A stretch of 64,000 nucleotides of DNA from Bradyrhizobium sp. (GTDB taxonomy: Bacteria; Pseudomonadota; Alphaproteobacteria; Rhizobiales; Xanthobacteraceae): the NCBI GenBank assembly GCA_028290305.1, contig JAQGKC010000146.1:34586-98585 (forward strand). The letters are read 5' to 3'. The position numbers and the translations under genes are program-made. Positions 36,333-46,522 of the stretch are shown here, piece after piece. Below the pieces are notes generated by a model. It worked only from the letters and a program-made list of their open reading frames with translations. It did no database searches and had not been told where the DNA came from. How positions within the stretch are numbered: the stretch's first letter is position 1; every line of letters starts with the position of its first letter.

Positions 36333-36437
36333 GTCCCGGACGCGGTGCAGCGTCTTTACGCTGCTCCGCTGAGCCGGGACCAATACATGGGTCCCGCTTC
36401 TGCAGCGCACCGTTTCGCGTTGCGCAGCGCCCGGGAC
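36333..36437. repeat. GTCCCGGACGCGGTGCAGC-type palindromic repeat between gap and pgk
   Basis: Begins GTCCCGGACGCGGTGCAGCG and ends CAGCGCCCGGGAC; internal GAGCCGGGACC and GGGTCCCGC are also inverted. Same family as 15403-15540. Confidence 0.8.
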
Positions 36438-36448
36438 AAGAGCCCGAA

Positions 36449-37645
36449 ATGACCAAATCATTCCGCACCCTCGATGACGTCGACGTGAAGGGCAAGCGCG
36501 TGCTGCTGCGCGTCGATCTCAACGTGCCCATGGAAAACGGCCGCGTCACCGACGCCACCCGGCTCGAACGCATAGCGCCCGGGATCATCGAGCTGTCCGA
36601 CAAGGGCGGCAAGGTGATCCTGCTGGCCCATTTCGGCCGGCCCAAGGGGCGCGACCCCAAGGACTCGCTGAAACCCGTTGCCGCTGCACTGGCGCAAGTG
36701 CTCAGGAGGCCGGTGGCCTTTGCCGAGGATTGCATCGGTGAAGCCGCCGAAAAGGCTGTTGGCGCGATGAAGGACGGCGACATCCTTTGTCTGGAAAATA
36801 CCCGCTTCCACAAGGAAGAAGAGAAGAACGATCCGGCTTTCGTGGCCGAATTGGCCAGGCTCGGCGATATCTGGGTCAACGATGCGTTCTCGGCGGCGCA
36901 CCGGGCGCACGCTTCAACCGAAGGCCTCGGCCACAAGCTGCCGGCCTATGCCGGACGCACCATGCAGGCCGAGCTCGACGCGCTCAACAAGGCGCTGGAA
37001 GCGCCGACCAAGCCGGTGATTGCGATCATCGGCGGCGCCAAGGTCTCCACCAAGATCGACCTTTTGGAAAACCTCGTCAGCAAGGTCGATGCGCTGGTGA
37101 TCGGCGGCGGTATGGCCAACACCTTCCTGCATGCGCAGGGCGTCGGCATCGGCAAGTCGCTGGCGGAAAAAGACCTCGCGGCCACCGCGCTGCGGATTTT
37201 CGAAAAGGCGGATGCGGCGAATTGCGCCATCATCCTTCCGGTCGATGCCGTGGTCGCGTTTCACTTCGCGGCCAATTCGCCGTCCCATGCCTATGGCCTC
37301 GATGCGATCCCGGCGGAGGGCATGATCCTCGACGTCGGTCCGCGGTCGATCGCGCGGATCCATGCGGCGATCGACGACGCCGCGACGCTGGTCTGGAACG
37401 GCCCGCTCGGCGCGTTCGAGATGAAACCGTTCGACCGCGGCACCATGTTGGCGGCGAAGCACGCGGCCGAGCGGACCAAAGCGAAGAAGCTGATCTCGGT
37501 CGCCGGCGGCGGCGACACGGTAGCGGCCCTCAACCAGGCCGGCGTGGCCGGCGATTTCACCTATGTTTCGACCGCCGGCGGCGCATTTCTTGAATGGATG
37601 GAAGGCAAACCCTTGCCGGGTGTCGAGATTTTGAGGATACGCTAG
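36449..37645 (+). CDS. pgk: Phosphoglycerate kinase
   Basis: A 398-residue [30 protein letters not shown] at the N-terminus, [14 protein letters not shown], the hinge segment [15 protein letters not shown] (about residues 195-209), and [16 protein letters not shown] near the C-terminus. It produces ATP from 1,3-bisphosphoglycerate. Part of the tkt-gap-pgk-fba cluster. Confidence 0.97.
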   Translation: MTKSFRTLDDVDVKGKRVLLRVDLNVPMENGRVTDATRLERIAPGIIELSDKGGKVILLAHFGRPKGRDPKDSLKPVAAALAQVLRRPVAFAEDCIGEAAEKAVGAMKDGDILCLENTRFHKEEEKNDPAFVAELARLGDIWVNDAFSAAHRAHASTEGLGHKLPAYAGRTMQAELDALNKALEAPTKPVIAIIGGAKVSTKIDLLENLVSKVDALVIGGGMANTFLHAQGVGIGKSLAEKDLAATALRIFEKADAANCAIILPVDAVVAFHFAANSPSHAYGLDAIPAEGMILDVGPRSIARIHAAIDDAATLVWNGPLGAFEMKPFDRGTMLAAKHAAERTKAKKLISVAGGGDTVAALNQAGVAGDFTYVSTAGGAFLEWMEGKPLPGVEILRIR

Positions 37646-37693
37646 ACTAAGGCCGGATCGGGCGTCGCAGCCCCAACGCGGAGAACAGGACCC

Positions 37694-38761
37694 ATGCCTC
37701 GCATCACGTTGCGTCAATTGCTCGACCACGCGGCGGAACACGATTACGGCGTACCGGCCTTCAACATCAACAACATGGAGCAGGCGCTCGCCATTATGGA
37801 CGCCGCCTCCAGCCTGGACGCGCCCGTCATCATTCAGGCCTCGCGCGGCGCGCGCTCCTACGCCAATGACATCATGCTCAAGCACATGATGGATGCGGTC
37901 ACAGAAATCTATCCGCAGATCCCGGTCTGCGTGCACCTCGATCACGGCAACGGACCCGACACCTGCATGACCGCGATCCAGGCCGGCTTCACGTCGGTCA
38001 TGATGGATGGCTCGCTGAAGGCCGACGGCAAAACCGCCGCCGACTGGGACTACAATGTCGGGGTCACCAAGACCGTGACCGGCATGGCCCATCTCGGCGG
38101 CATTTCGGTGGAGGGCGAACTCGGCGTGCTGGGCTCGCTCGAAACCGGCATGGGCGACAAGGAGGACGGTCACGGCGCCGAGGGCAAGCTGTCGCACGAC
38201 CAGTTGCTCACCAATCCCGACGAGGCCGTGAAGTTCGTCAAGGAAACCAAGGTCGACGCGCTGGCCATTGCGATGGGCACGTCGCACGGCGCCTACAAAT
38301 TCACCCGCAAGCCGGACGGCGACATTCTGGCCATGAACGTGATCGAGGAAATTCACCGCAAACTGCCGAACACGCATCTGGTGATGCATGGTTCGTCGTC
38401 GGTGCCGCAGGACCTGCAGGACATCATCAACGCCAATGGCGGCAAGATGAAGCCGACCTGGGGCGTGCCGGTTTCCGAGATCCAGCGCGGCATCAAGAAC
38501 GGCGTCCGCAAGATCAACATCGACACCGACAATCGCATGGCGATGACCGGCCAGATCCGCAAGGTGCTCAGCGAGGATCCAAGCGAATTCGATCCGCGCA
38601 AATATCTCAAACCGGCGATGGAAGCGATGGCCAAGCTCTGCAAGCAGCGGCTGCAGGAATTCAACACCGCGGGCCAGGCCAGCAAGTTCAAGAAGGTGCT
38701 GACCACGGCCGAAATGGCGAAGCGCTACAGCAAGGGCGAACTCGATCCGAAAGTCGCATGA
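37694..38761 (+). CDS. fba: Class II fructose-bisphosphate aldolase, Calvin-cycle subtype
   Basis: A 355-residue zinc-dependent aldolase: [21 protein letters not shown] near the start, [11 protein letters not shown] (catalytic Asp and Zn His, about residues 82-85), and [18 protein letters not shown] near residue 235. The length and NNMEQ motif match the Calvin-type subfamily found in bradyrhizobia. ATG 37694 is preceded by GGAG. Confidence 0.96.
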   Translation: MPRITLRQLLDHAAEHDYGVPAFNINNMEQALAIMDAASSLDAPVIIQASRGARSYANDIMLKHMMDAVTEIYPQIPVCVHLDHGNGPDTCMTAIQAGFTSVMMDGSLKADGKTAADWDYNVGVTKTVTGMAHLGGISVEGELGVLGSLETGMGDKEDGHGAEGKLSHDQLLTNPDEAVKFVKETKVDALAIAMGTSHGAYKFTRKPDGDILAMNVIEEIHRKLPNTHLVMHGSSSVPQDLQDIINANGGKMKPTWGVPVSEIQRGIKNGVRKINIDTDNRMAMTGQIRKVLSEDPSEFDPRKYLKPAMEAMAKLCKQRLQEFNTAGQASKFKKVLTTAEMAKRYSKGELDPKVA

Positions 38762-38771
38762 CGTTGCAGCC

Positions 38772-38795
38772 GCGGGATACGTCCCGCCCCTTTTT
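38772..38795 (+). terminator. Possible Rho-independent terminator after fba
   Basis: GCGGGA-TACG-TCCCGC followed by CCC and six T residues. The stem is short (6 bp), so it may be only partial. Confidence 0.5.
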
Positions 38796-38827
38796 TGGCC
38801 GCAGTCCGGGGGCACCAAGCCGACATC

Positions 38828-39505
38828 ATGGCCACTAAACCTCCGCCGCGCCCCGTGCCGCGTCTCTATCTCGCGACGCCGGTTGTGGACGATCCGTCGT
38901 CGCTGACGGCAAGTCTCCCAGACCTGCTCGCCAAGACCGATGTTGCGGCGGTGCTGGTGCGGCTAAAGCCGACCGATCAGCGCACGATGATCACCCGCGT
39001 CAAGGCGCTCGCGCCTGCGATCCAGGACAGCGGCGCTGCGCTGTTGCTCGATGGTCACGTCGAACTGGTTGCCCGCGCCGGCGCCGACGGCGCGCATCTG
39101 ACCGGCATCGAAGCGATGGAAGACGCGCTGCCGAGCCTGAAACCCGACCGCATCGCCGGCGTCGGCGGATTGACGACACGGCACGACTCGATGGCCGCGG
39201 GCGAAGCCGGCGCGGACTACGTGCTGTTCGGCGAGCCCGACGCGAAGGGACAGCGGCCCTCCGTCGAAGCGATCGCTGAACGCCTGCAATGGTGGGCCGA
39301 ACTGTTCGAGCCGCCATGTGTCGGCTTTGCGGCATCACGCGAGGAGGCCAGCGAATTCGCGGCGGCCGGCGCGGATTTCGTCCTGGTCGGCGATTTCATC
39401 TGGGCCGATCCGCGCGGCGCGGCGGCGGCATTGATGGACGTGGAGCAGACGATCAGACAGGTGCACGCCGCTTTGTCCGGAAAAGCCACGGTCGAGCAGA
39501 GATAG
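38828..39505 (+). CDS. Thiamine-phosphate synthase-like (TenI/ThiE) protein
   Basis: A 225-residue TIM-barrel protein: RLYLATPVVDDPSSL start, LLDGHVELVARAGADGAHLTG and GAAGADYVLFGE-like glycine turns (EAGADYVLFGEPD), ending AAAGADFVLVGDFIWADPRGA. These are ThiE/TenI features, but the usual phosphate-binding residues near the end are altered, so enzymatic activity is uncertain. It commonly accompanies fba in bradyrhizobia. Confidence 0.75.
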   Translation: MATKPPPRPVPRLYLATPVVDDPSSLTASLPDLLAKTDVAAVLVRLKPTDQRTMITRVKALAPAIQDSGAALLLDGHVELVARAGADGAHLTGIEAMEDALPSLKPDRIAGVGGLTTRHDSMAAGEAGADYVLFGEPDAKGQRPSVEAIAERLQWWAELFEPPCVGFAASREEASEFAAAGADFVLVGDFIWADPRGAAAALMDVEQTIRQVHAALSGKATVEQR

Positions 39506-39513
39506 CGTCGGCA

Positions 39514-40605
39514 ATGAAGATCCCGCGTCCGATACCGATCCTCGCGAGCTGTCTGATGCTGGCGGCAAATAGCGCCGCGGCGCAAATCTCGCTGTCGCCT
39601 CCCGGAGCTGAAAAGCCGCCGGCGGCAAACAAACCGGCCGCGAAGCCGAAGGCAAAACCGCACGAGGTCGTCAAAAAGCCCCCGGCTGCTGCCGCCACGC
39701 CGAAACCAGCGGCAACCCCAGTTGCGCCGACCGCGACCGTGACCCCTGCACCCACGCCTGACGATCCCAATGTCGATCTGGTGTACGGCGCTTATCAGCG
39801 CGGACAATACAAAACCGCATTCGATCTCGCGACCAGGCGCGCGCAGGAGAGAAGCGATCCGAAGGCGATGACGATGCTGGGCGAGCTTTACGCCAATGCG
39901 CTGGGCGTCAAGCTGGACTATGCAAAAGCCGCCGACTGGTACAAGCGCGCCGCAGACGCGGGCGACCGGGAGGCCATGTTCGCGCTGGCGATGTTTCGCC
40001 TCGAAGGGCGCGGCGGTCCCGTCAATCGCGAGGAAGCCGTCAAATGGCTGGCGTCCTCGGCCAAGCTCGGCAACCCGAAGGCGGCCTACAATCTCGCGCT
40101 GCTCTATCTCGACGGACAGACGCTGCCGCAGGACCTCAAACGCTCGGCGGAATTGCTTCGCCTTGCCGCCGACGCCGGCAATCCGGAAGCGCAATACGCG
40201 CTTGCCACCTTCTACAAGGAGGGCACCGGCGTGGAGAAAGACGTCGAGAAGGCGGTCCGGCTATTGCAGGCGGCATCGCTTGCCGACAACGTCGACGCCG
40301 AGGTCGAATACGCCATCGCGCTCTATAACGGCACCGGTACGCCGAAGAACCAGGCCGCCGCGGTGGCGTTGTTGCGCAAGGCCGCCCAGCAAAACAGTCC
40401 GATCGCACAAAACCGCCTCGCGCGGGTGCTGGTGAGCGGACAGGGCGCGCCGATGGACAAGATCGAGGCCCTGAAATGGCACATTGTCGCGAAAACCGCC
40501 GGAAAGGGCGACCCGATGCTCGACGAGGTCCTCGCCGATCTCAGCCCGGGGGATCGCGCCAAGGCCGAGGCGGCCGCGCGCAAATGGCTTGGCACCACCA
40601 AATGA
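39514..40605 (+). CDS. SEL1-repeat secreted protein
   Basis: A 363-residue exported protein: signal peptide (about 1-23, ending NSAAAQ), a Pro/Ala/Lys linker (about 25-85), and about six SEL1/TPR repeats (AMTMLGELYANALGVKLDYAKAADWYKRAADAGD, AMFALAMFRLEGRGG, AAYNLALLYLDGQ, AQYALATFYKEGTG). It probably acts in the periplasm as a scaffold; partners are unknown. ATG 39514 places the signal peptide correctly. Confidence 0.85.
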   Translation: MKIPRPIPILASCLMLAANSAAAQISLSPPGAEKPPAANKPAAKPKAKPHEVVKKPPAAAATPKPAATPVAPTATVTPAPTPDDPNVDLVYGAYQRGQYKTAFDLATRRAQERSDPKAMTMLGELYANALGVKLDYAKAADWYKRAADAGDREAMFALAMFRLEGRGGPVNREEAVKWLASSAKLGNPKAAYNLALLYLDGQTLPQDLKRSAELLRLAADAGNPEAQYALATFYKEGTGVEKDVEKAVRLLQAASLADNVDAEVEYAIALYNGTGTPKNQAAAVALLRKAAQQNSPIAQNRLARVLVSGQGAPMDKIEALKWHIVAKTAGKGDPMLDEVLADLSPGDRAKAEAAARKWLGTTK

Positions 40606-40676
40606 TCCGCCTTGACGCCACCACAACCACAGGGCACCCAGTTCGGGGCTCGATTACGACATCGGGCGCTTTTTCA

Positions 40677-40806
40677 CCTCTCCCCCTCGGGGAGAGGTCG
40701 GCGCTCACGGCGACGCGACGCGTCGTCCGGACAGCGCCGGGTGAGGGGGTTCGAACCTCACTGAATCTGTAACCCCTCACCCCAACCCTTTCCCAACGGG
40801 AGAGGG
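40677..40806. repeat. CCTCTCCCC-type palindromic repeat
   Basis: Starts with the hairpin CCTCTCCCCCTCGGGGAGAGG and ends with CCCCTCACCCCAACCC and ACGGGAGAGGG. Same family as 24300-24443 and 49052-49227. Confidence 0.8.
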
Positions 40807-40869
40807 AGCGCGTTTCCCGCCGTCGAAACGTCGAGATAAACGTTCCATAATTTAACATAAGCCGAGATC

Positions 40870-41664
40870 ATGCTGCATTCAGCCCTTATCAACGTCATGG
40901 TGAAAGCCGCGCGCCGCGCCGGCCGCAGTCTCAAGCGCGACCTCGGCGAGGTCGAAAATCTTCAGGTGTCGCTGAAGGGACCGGCCAATTTCGTCACCAT
41001 GGCCGACAGGCGCGCCGAGGAGATGCTGTACACCGACCTCACCAAGGCAAGGCCGGGTTACGGTTTCATCGGCGAAGAAGGCGGCACCCGCGAAGGCGAC
41101 GACAAGAGCCATACCTGGATTGTCGATCCGCTCGACGGCACCACGAATTTCCTGCACGGCATTCCGCAATTCGCGATCTCGATCGGCCTGCAGCGCGAGG
41201 GCACCGTCATTGCGGGCCTGATCTACAATCCGGCCAACGACGACCTCTATATTGCCGAGCGCGGCAAGGGCGCCTTCCTCAATGACCAGCGGCTGCGCGT
41301 GGCCGGCCGGCGTAACCTCAACGAATGCGTGATCGCCTGCGGGCTGCCGCATATCGGACGCGGCGACCACAACCTGTCACGTTCCGAGATGACCGAAATT
41401 CAGAACAAGGTAGCCGGCCTGCGCCGGTTCGGCGCCGCCTCGCTCGACATGGCTTTCGTCGCGGCCGGACGCCTCGATGGATATTGGGAACGCAACCTGC
41501 AGCCATGGGATATGGCGGCCGGACAAATTCTCGTGCGCGAGGCCGGCGGCGTCGTCAGCGGCATTGCGGGCGATGATGATCCGCTCAAGACCGGCAATTT
41601 GATCTGCGGCAACGAATTCGTCCACGGCGAACTGGTGAAGATTCTGAAGCCGCTGAGGAAGTAG
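40870..41664 (+). CDS. suhB: Inositol monophosphatase family protein (SuhB-like)
   Basis: A 264-residue IMPase: FVTMADRRAEEML, GEEGGTREG, the metal site DPLDGTTNFLHGIPQF (about residues 84-99) and the second site WDMAAGQILVREAGG (about 215). It hydrolyses inositol or related sugar phosphates; SuhB also binds Nus factors in E. coli, which is not testable here. It starts after a palindromic repeat. Confidence 0.93.
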   Translation: MLHSALINVMVKAARRAGRSLKRDLGEVENLQVSLKGPANFVTMADRRAEEMLYTDLTKARPGYGFIGEEGGTREGDDKSHTWIVDPLDGTTNFLHGIPQFAISIGLQREGTVIAGLIYNPANDDLYIAERGKGAFLNDQRLRVAGRRNLNECVIACGLPHIGRGDHNLSRSEMTEIQNKVAGLRRFGAASLDMAFVAAGRLDGYWERNLQPWDMAAGQILVREAGGVVSGIAGDDDPLKTGNLICGNEFVHGELVKILKPLRK

Positions 41665-41700
41665 CCGCGCTGATCCGACAATCGTCCGGCACCGTTTGTC

Positions 41701-41835
41701 GTCATCATCCGCCACCGGGTCGGCGCAAAGCGCCGCCCGATGGCAGGCTTCAGCGGATGATCCAGTATTCCGCGTCGCTGACGCTCAACTCCGGCGTCAC
41801 GGAGTACTGGATGCGCCGCCTGCGCGGGGCATGAC
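41701..41835. repeat. GTCATCATCCGCC palindromic repeat
   Basis: Left end GTCATCATCCGCC, right end GGGGCATGAC, with internal CGGATGATCCAGTA and TACTGGATGCG. It fills the convergent gap between suhB and the RND gene. Confidence 0.7.
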
Positions 41836-41840
41836 GACCG

Positions 41841-44800
41841 TTACTGTTGCACCGGCTCCGGCGGTCCATAAACCTCGCCCTTCGGCTGCGGCGCCGCTTC
41901 GCGATCCCGCGCCAGGAACCGCTGCACCGTCACGAAAAACACCGGCACCATCAACAGCGCGAGCACGACCACCGCGATCATGCCGCCCATCACGCCGGTG
42001 CCGAGCGCCTGCTGGCTCGCGCCGCCGGCGCCGGTCGCGATCACCATCGGCAGCACGCCGCAGACGAAGGCCAGGCCCGTCATGAGGATTGGGCGGAAGC
42101 GCAAGGTGCAGGCTTCCACGGTTGCCTCGATCAGCGGTTTGCCCTGCGCGCGCAAATCCCTGGCGAATTCGATGATGAGAATGGCGTCCTTGGCCGCAAG
42201 CCCGATGATGGTGATCAAGCCGACCGTGAAGTAGACATCGTTCGGCAGGCCGCGCAGCGTCGCCGCCAACACCGAGCCGCAGATACCGAGCGGCACCGTC
42301 AGCAATACCGCCAGCGGTATGGTCCAGCTTTCGTAAAGCGCCGCGAGACAAAGGAACACCACCAGCGCCGACAGGCCGAGCAGAAACGGCGCCTGCGAGC
42401 CCGAGAGTTTTTCCTGCAGCGACTGCCCGGTCCATTCATAGCCGAAGCCGCGAGGAAGCAGGTTCGCGAGCCGCTCCATTTCGGCGATGGCATCGCCGCT
42501 GGTGTAACCCGGCCTCGCTTCACCGCTGATGCGCACCGACGGATAAAAATTAAATCCCGCGATCTGCGTCGGCCCTTTCGACCATTCGATGGACGCAAAG
42601 GCGGAGAACGGCACCAACTGGCCGCGGCTGTTCTTCACGTTGTAGTTCAGGATGTCGTCCGCATTCATGCGGCTATTCCCGTCAGCTTGCACGATCACAC
42701 GCTGCATCCGGCCACGATTTGGAAAGTCGTTGATGTAATTCGATCCGAGGTTGGTGGAGATCGTGTTGTTGATATCCTCGAAGGTGACGCCGAACGCGCC
42801 GGCCTTCTCGCGGTCGATCGCGAGATTGACCTGCGGCGCGGGCGGCAGACCTTCGATATAGACCTTCTGCAGAACCGGACTCGCATTGGCATCGGCGATC
42901 AGGCGGTCGGCGGCACTGACCAGCGCCGGATAGCCCTTCTGCCCACGATCCTGCAGGCGGAAGCTGAAGCCCGAGGAATTGCCGAGATTGTCGATCGGCG
43001 GCGGCTGCAGCGCGGAAATCTTGGCGTCACGGATCGACGACAGCTCCTTGTTGATGTCGGCCACGATCGCGGCGGCGGAATCCTTCGCCGGGCGCTCCGA
43101 CCAGTCCTTCAACGAGATGAAGGCCTGCGCCGTGTTCATGCCCTGGCCGAGAAAGCTAAAGCCGGTGAGGAACGTCACATTCTCGACACCTGCGCGTTGC
43201 GCCAGATATTTCTCGACCTTTTCGACCGCTGCCTCGGTACGAGCGAACGACGAGTCGGACGGCGTCTGTACGTCGGTGGTGATGAAACCCTGATCGTCAA
43301 CCGGCAGAAAGCCGCCGGGCAACCGGACGAAGGCCCAGGTCAATCCGATCAGAAGTGCGGCGTAGATCAGCATCAGCCGCCCGGTGCGCTTGAGCAACCA
43401 GCCCACCGTGCCGGCGTAGCGCCCCTTCACGGTATCCAGGCCGCGGTTGAACCAGCCGAACACGCCCTTGCGGGCATGGCCGTGGCCGGCGGTGACCGGT
43501 TTGAGAAGCGTCGCGCAGAGGGCTGGCGTCAGCGACATCGCGAGCAGCGCCGAAAAAGCAATGGCGGCGACCATGGTGACGGAGAACTGCCGGTAGATGA
43601 TGCCGACCGATCCCGGGAAAAAGGCCATCGGCACGAACACGGCGATCAGCACCAGCGTGATGCCGATGATGGCGCCCGATATCTGCGCCATTGCTTTGCG
43701 CGTCGCTTCCTTCGGCGGCAGCCCCTCCTCCGCCATGATGCGCTCGACGTTCTCGACCACGACGATGGCATCGTCGACCAGGATGCCGACCGCCAGCACC
43801 ATGCCGAACATCGTCAGCATGTTGATGGAGAAGCCGGCGAGCAACAGCACGGCACAGGTGCCGAGCAAGGCGACCGGAACCACGATGGTCGGAATGATGG
43901 TGTAGCGGATGTTCTGCAAAAACAGGAACATCACGATGAACACGAGCACCACCGCTTCGACCAGCGTCGACAAAACCTTTTCAATCGAGGCCTTTACAAC
44001 CGGCGTGATGTTGTAGGGAATATCGTACGCGATATTGGCGGGGAAGAACCGTGACAACTCCTTCATCTTGGTTTCGACGGCGTTTGCGGTGGCGAGCGCA
44101 TTGCCGGTCGGCGACAGCAGCACCGAAAGGCCCGCAGTCGGCTGACCATTGAGCCGCGTGGTAAATTGATAACCCATGCCGCCGATTTCGATTCGGGCGA
44201 CGTCGCGCAGCCGGACGGTCGAACCGTCCGGATTTGCACGCAACATGATCGATCCGAATTCGTCCGGCGAACTGAGCTGGCCTTTTACCAGGACAAGCGC
44301 CGATATCTTCTGCTCCGGTGTACTCGGCTCAGCGCCGATGCTTCCCGATGCGACTTGGGCATTCTGGGCGTTGATCGCTTGGGTCACGTCATCCGCTGTC
44401 AGGCCGTAGCCGACGAGCCTGGCCGGATCGATCCATATTCGCAGCGATCGCTCCGTGGAATACAGCGTGGCGCGTCCGACGCCCGGGATGCGCCTGATCT
44501 CGCCGAGCACGCTGCGGATCATGAAGTCGCCGAGTCCGACCTCGTCGAGGCTGCCGTCGGTCGAACGCAGCGTGATGATCTGCAATACCGCGCTGGAAGC
44601 TTCCTCGACCAGGATGCCCTGCTGGATCACCGCACGCGGCAAACGTGCTTCAACGCGCTTGAGGCGGTTCTGGACCTCCACCGACGCCGCGCCGGTGTCG
44701 GTGCCCGGCACGAAGTTGGCGGTGATTTCGACCTGCCCAAGCGAGTCGCTGGTGGATTCGAAATTCAGGATGCCGGACGCACCATTGAGCTCCTCTTCGA

Positions 44801-44993
44801 TCAGCCGCGTGACGCTGTTGTAGAGGTTCTCCGGCGACGCGCCGGGATAGCTGGTGCTGATCGATATCGATGGCGGCGCGATGATCGGATATTGCGCGAC
44901 CGCAAGCAGCGGAATCGAGATCGCGCCGATCAGGCAGATGAAAAGTGCGACGACCCAGGCGAAGATCGGCCTGTCAATGAAGAAGCTGGGCAT
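41841..44993 (-). CDS. RND multidrug efflux transporter (AcrB/HAE-1 family)
   Basis: A 1050-residue inner-membrane drug/proton antiporter. TM4 carries GILVDDAIVVVENVER with the paired Asp of the proton relay, TM10 carries LAAKDAILIIEFA with the Lys, and the N-terminus is IFAWVVALFICLIGAISI. It begins 6 bases after the membrane fusion protein gene. No outer-membrane channel gene is adjacent, so it probably uses a TolC-like partner elsewhere. Substrates unknown. Confidence 0.96.
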   Translation of the reverse strand: MPSFFIDRPIFAWVVALFICLIGAISIPLLAVAQYPIIAPPSISISTSYPGASPENLYNSVTRLIEEELNGASGILNFESTSDSLGQVEITANFVPGTDTGAASVEVQNRLKRVEARLPRAVIQQGILVEEASSAVLQIITLRSTDGSLDEVGLGDFMIRSVLGEIRRIPGVGRATLYSTERSLRIWIDPARLVGYGLTADDVTQAINAQNAQVASGSIGAEPSTPEQKISALVLVKGQLSSPDEFGSIMLRANPDGSTVRLRDVARIEIGGMGYQFTTRLNGQPTAGLSVLLSPTGNALATANAVETKMKELSRFFPANIAYDIPYNITPVVKASIEKVLSTLVEAVVLVFIVMFLFLQNIRYTIIPTIVVPVALLGTCAVLLLAGFSINMLTMFGMVLAVGILVDDAIVVVENVERIMAEEGLPPKEATRKAMAQISGAIIGITLVLIAVFVPMAFFPGSVGIIYRQFSVTMVAAIAFSALLAMSLTPALCATLLKPVTAGHGHARKGVFGWFNRGLDTVKGRYAGTVGWLLKRTGRLMLIYAALLIGLTWAFVRLPGGFLPVDDQGFITTDVQTPSDSSFARTEAAVEKVEKYLAQRAGVENVTFLTGFSFLGQGMNTAQAFISLKDWSERPAKDSAAAIVADINKELSSIRDAKISALQPPPIDNLGNSSGFSFRLQDRGQKGYPALVSAADRLIADANASPVLQKVYIEGLPPAPQVNLAIDREKAGAFGVTFEDINNTISTNLGSNYINDFPNRGRMQRVIVQADGNSRMNADDILNYNVKNSRGQLVPFSAFASIEWSKGPTQIAGFNFYPSVRISGEARPGYTSGDAIAEMERLANLLPRGFGYEWTGQSLQEKLSGSQAPFLLGLSALVVFLCLAALYESWTIPLAVLLTVPLGICGSVLAATLRGLPNDVYFTVGLITIIGLAAKDAILIIEFARDLRAQGKPLIEATVEACTLRFRPILMTGLAFVCGVLPMVIATGAGGASQQALGTGVMGGMIAVVVLALLMVPVFFVTVQRFLARDREAAPQPKGEVYGPPEPVQQ

Positions 44994-44999
44994 CGGATA

Positions 45000-46208
45000 T
45001 CACTGATGCGCTTGCTTGATCAGCTTCGCATCCGGAGCCGTGTCCGTGGAAGCATCCGCTTCGGTCCAGTTCTCAGGTCTGACCTTGTCGCCGGCAGCGA
45101 ACTTCTGGAAGCCTTCGACCACGACCTTGTCGCCGGCTTTCAATCCTTCGGTGACAAACCATTGGCCGCCCTGCAGCGATCCGGTGCGAACGGCTTGCGT
45201 CGCGACGCGGTTGTCGTCCTTGACCACGAACACTTCGCTGCCGCCCCCGCTATTGCGCTGGATTGCCTGCTGCGGCACGGCGATGGCGTCGGTATCGATA
45301 CCCTGCTCGATCAGCACGCGAAGATACATGCCGGGCAAAAGTTCGCGCTTCGGATTTGGGAATTGTCCGCGCAGCGTCACCTGCCCGGTATGGGCATCGA
45401 CCTTGGCCTCCGAGAACAGCAATTTGCCGGCGTTCTCGTAGATCGTTCCGTCGTCGAGAACCAGGCGGACCTTGGCCGCGCCGGGCGCGATGCGGTCGAG
45501 ATCACCGTTCTCAAAGGCGCGCCGAAGCTGATTAAGCTCGGTGACCGATTGCGTGAAGTCGGCGTAGATCGGATCGAGCTGCTGAATCGTCGCGAGACCA
45601 GCGGTCTCGTTCTGCACGACGAGCGCGCCCTCGCTGACCAGCGCGGCGCCGACGATGCCATCGATCGGCGCGCGGATCGTCGCATAGTCGAGGTTGAGTT
45701 TGGCGCGCGCAACGTCGGCTTTGCGGCCTTCGACATCGGCTTCCGCCTGGCGCTGGGCAGCGATAGCTTTCTCATTCTCCGCTTCGGGGGCCGAGCGTTG
45801 AGCTGTCAGGGTGGCGATCCGGCGCGCGTGCTGCGAAGCCTGTTCGAGCACGGCCTTGGCCCTGGCGAGCGCGGCCTCGTTGGACTGGACCTCGACTTCA
45901 AAGGGTCTGGGATCGATCTGGTAAAGCGGATCGCCAGCCTTGACCTCACTGCCCTGACTGAACATCCGCTGGACCACGATGCCGGAGACGCGCGGACGGA
46001 CGTCGGAAACGCGTGTCGGCGCGATCCGCCCCGGCAGTTCGCGCACCATCGCGCGTGGCTGCGGCTTGACGGCGACGATACTGACGTCGGGTTCGGACGA
46101 TTGCGCCGCGGCCGAAGCCGAAGTCGGTTCATCGCATCCGGCAAGCAGAGGCGCCACGGCAGCAAGCATCAATGCAATGCATGCCGATTGCGCACGAAAT
46201 CCTGACAT
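45000..46208 (-). CDS. RND membrane fusion lipoprotein
   Basis: A 402-residue periplasmic adaptor with a lipoprotein signal (LAGC at residues 22-25, with Cys25 as the acylated residue). It has a beta-barrel/lipoyl region (VSGIVVQRMFSQGSEVKAGDPLYQIDP), a coiled-coil hairpin (about residues 95-160) and NLDYATIRAPIDGIVG. It is the first gene of the pair. No adjacent regulator gene is visible. Confidence 0.94.
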   Translation of the reverse strand: MSGFRAQSACIALMLAAVAPLLAGCDEPTSASAAAQSSEPDVSIVAVKPQPRAMVRELPGRIAPTRVSDVRPRVSGIVVQRMFSQGSEVKAGDPLYQIDPRPFEVEVQSNEAALARAKAVLEQASQHARRIATLTAQRSAPEAENEKAIAAQRQAEADVEGRKADVARAKLNLDYATIRAPIDGIVGAALVSEGALVVQNETAGLATIQQLDPIYADFTQSVTELNQLRRAFENGDLDRIAPGAAKVRLVLDDGTIYENAGKLLFSEAKVDAHTGQVTLRGQFPNPKRELLPGMYLRVLIEQGIDTDAIAVPQQAIQRNSGGGSEVFVVKDDNRVATQAVRTGSLQGGQWFVTEGLKAGDKVVVEGFQKFAAGDKVRPENWTEADASTDTAPDAKLIKQAHQ

Positions 46209-46522
46209 TAGACCATCGCCCCAAGTTTGTGTTCGATTGCGAATCGGAAGTTCGCGTGACGCGAAGACACCCGCGCTCTTGATGACGGCAGGATAAGAAA
46301 ACCTTGTTGCGATGCAACGCAGACTGCGGGCGGCGCAATGTCACACGCGGCTATCGCACTGACCAAACAGCTATTTCACGGTCGGCCATATTGTCGCGGG
46401 TCCGGGTTCCGCCCTGGAAGGGAGCGCTTCCAGAAACAAAAACCATTTTAAGTTCTTGAGAAGACACCATCGCGCAAGATTGTGAGGGACGTTGCAACGA
46501 ATCGGCCGGCGCCAACAAGCCC
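46209..46522. other. Intergenic region before the RND operon
   Basis: About 310 bases without a gene. It must contain the RND promoter and the end of the methyltransferase transcript. I see only short palindromes (GTTGC-GAT-GCAAC near 46306; CGTTGCAACG at 46490-46499), no classic terminator. Confidence 0.5.

Noticed and set aside
41847..44054. 735-residue open frame on the plus strand antisense to the RND gene
   Set aside because: It is the shadow of the high-GC RND coding sequence; it is full of His/Arg/Asp typical of antisense frames and matches no family.
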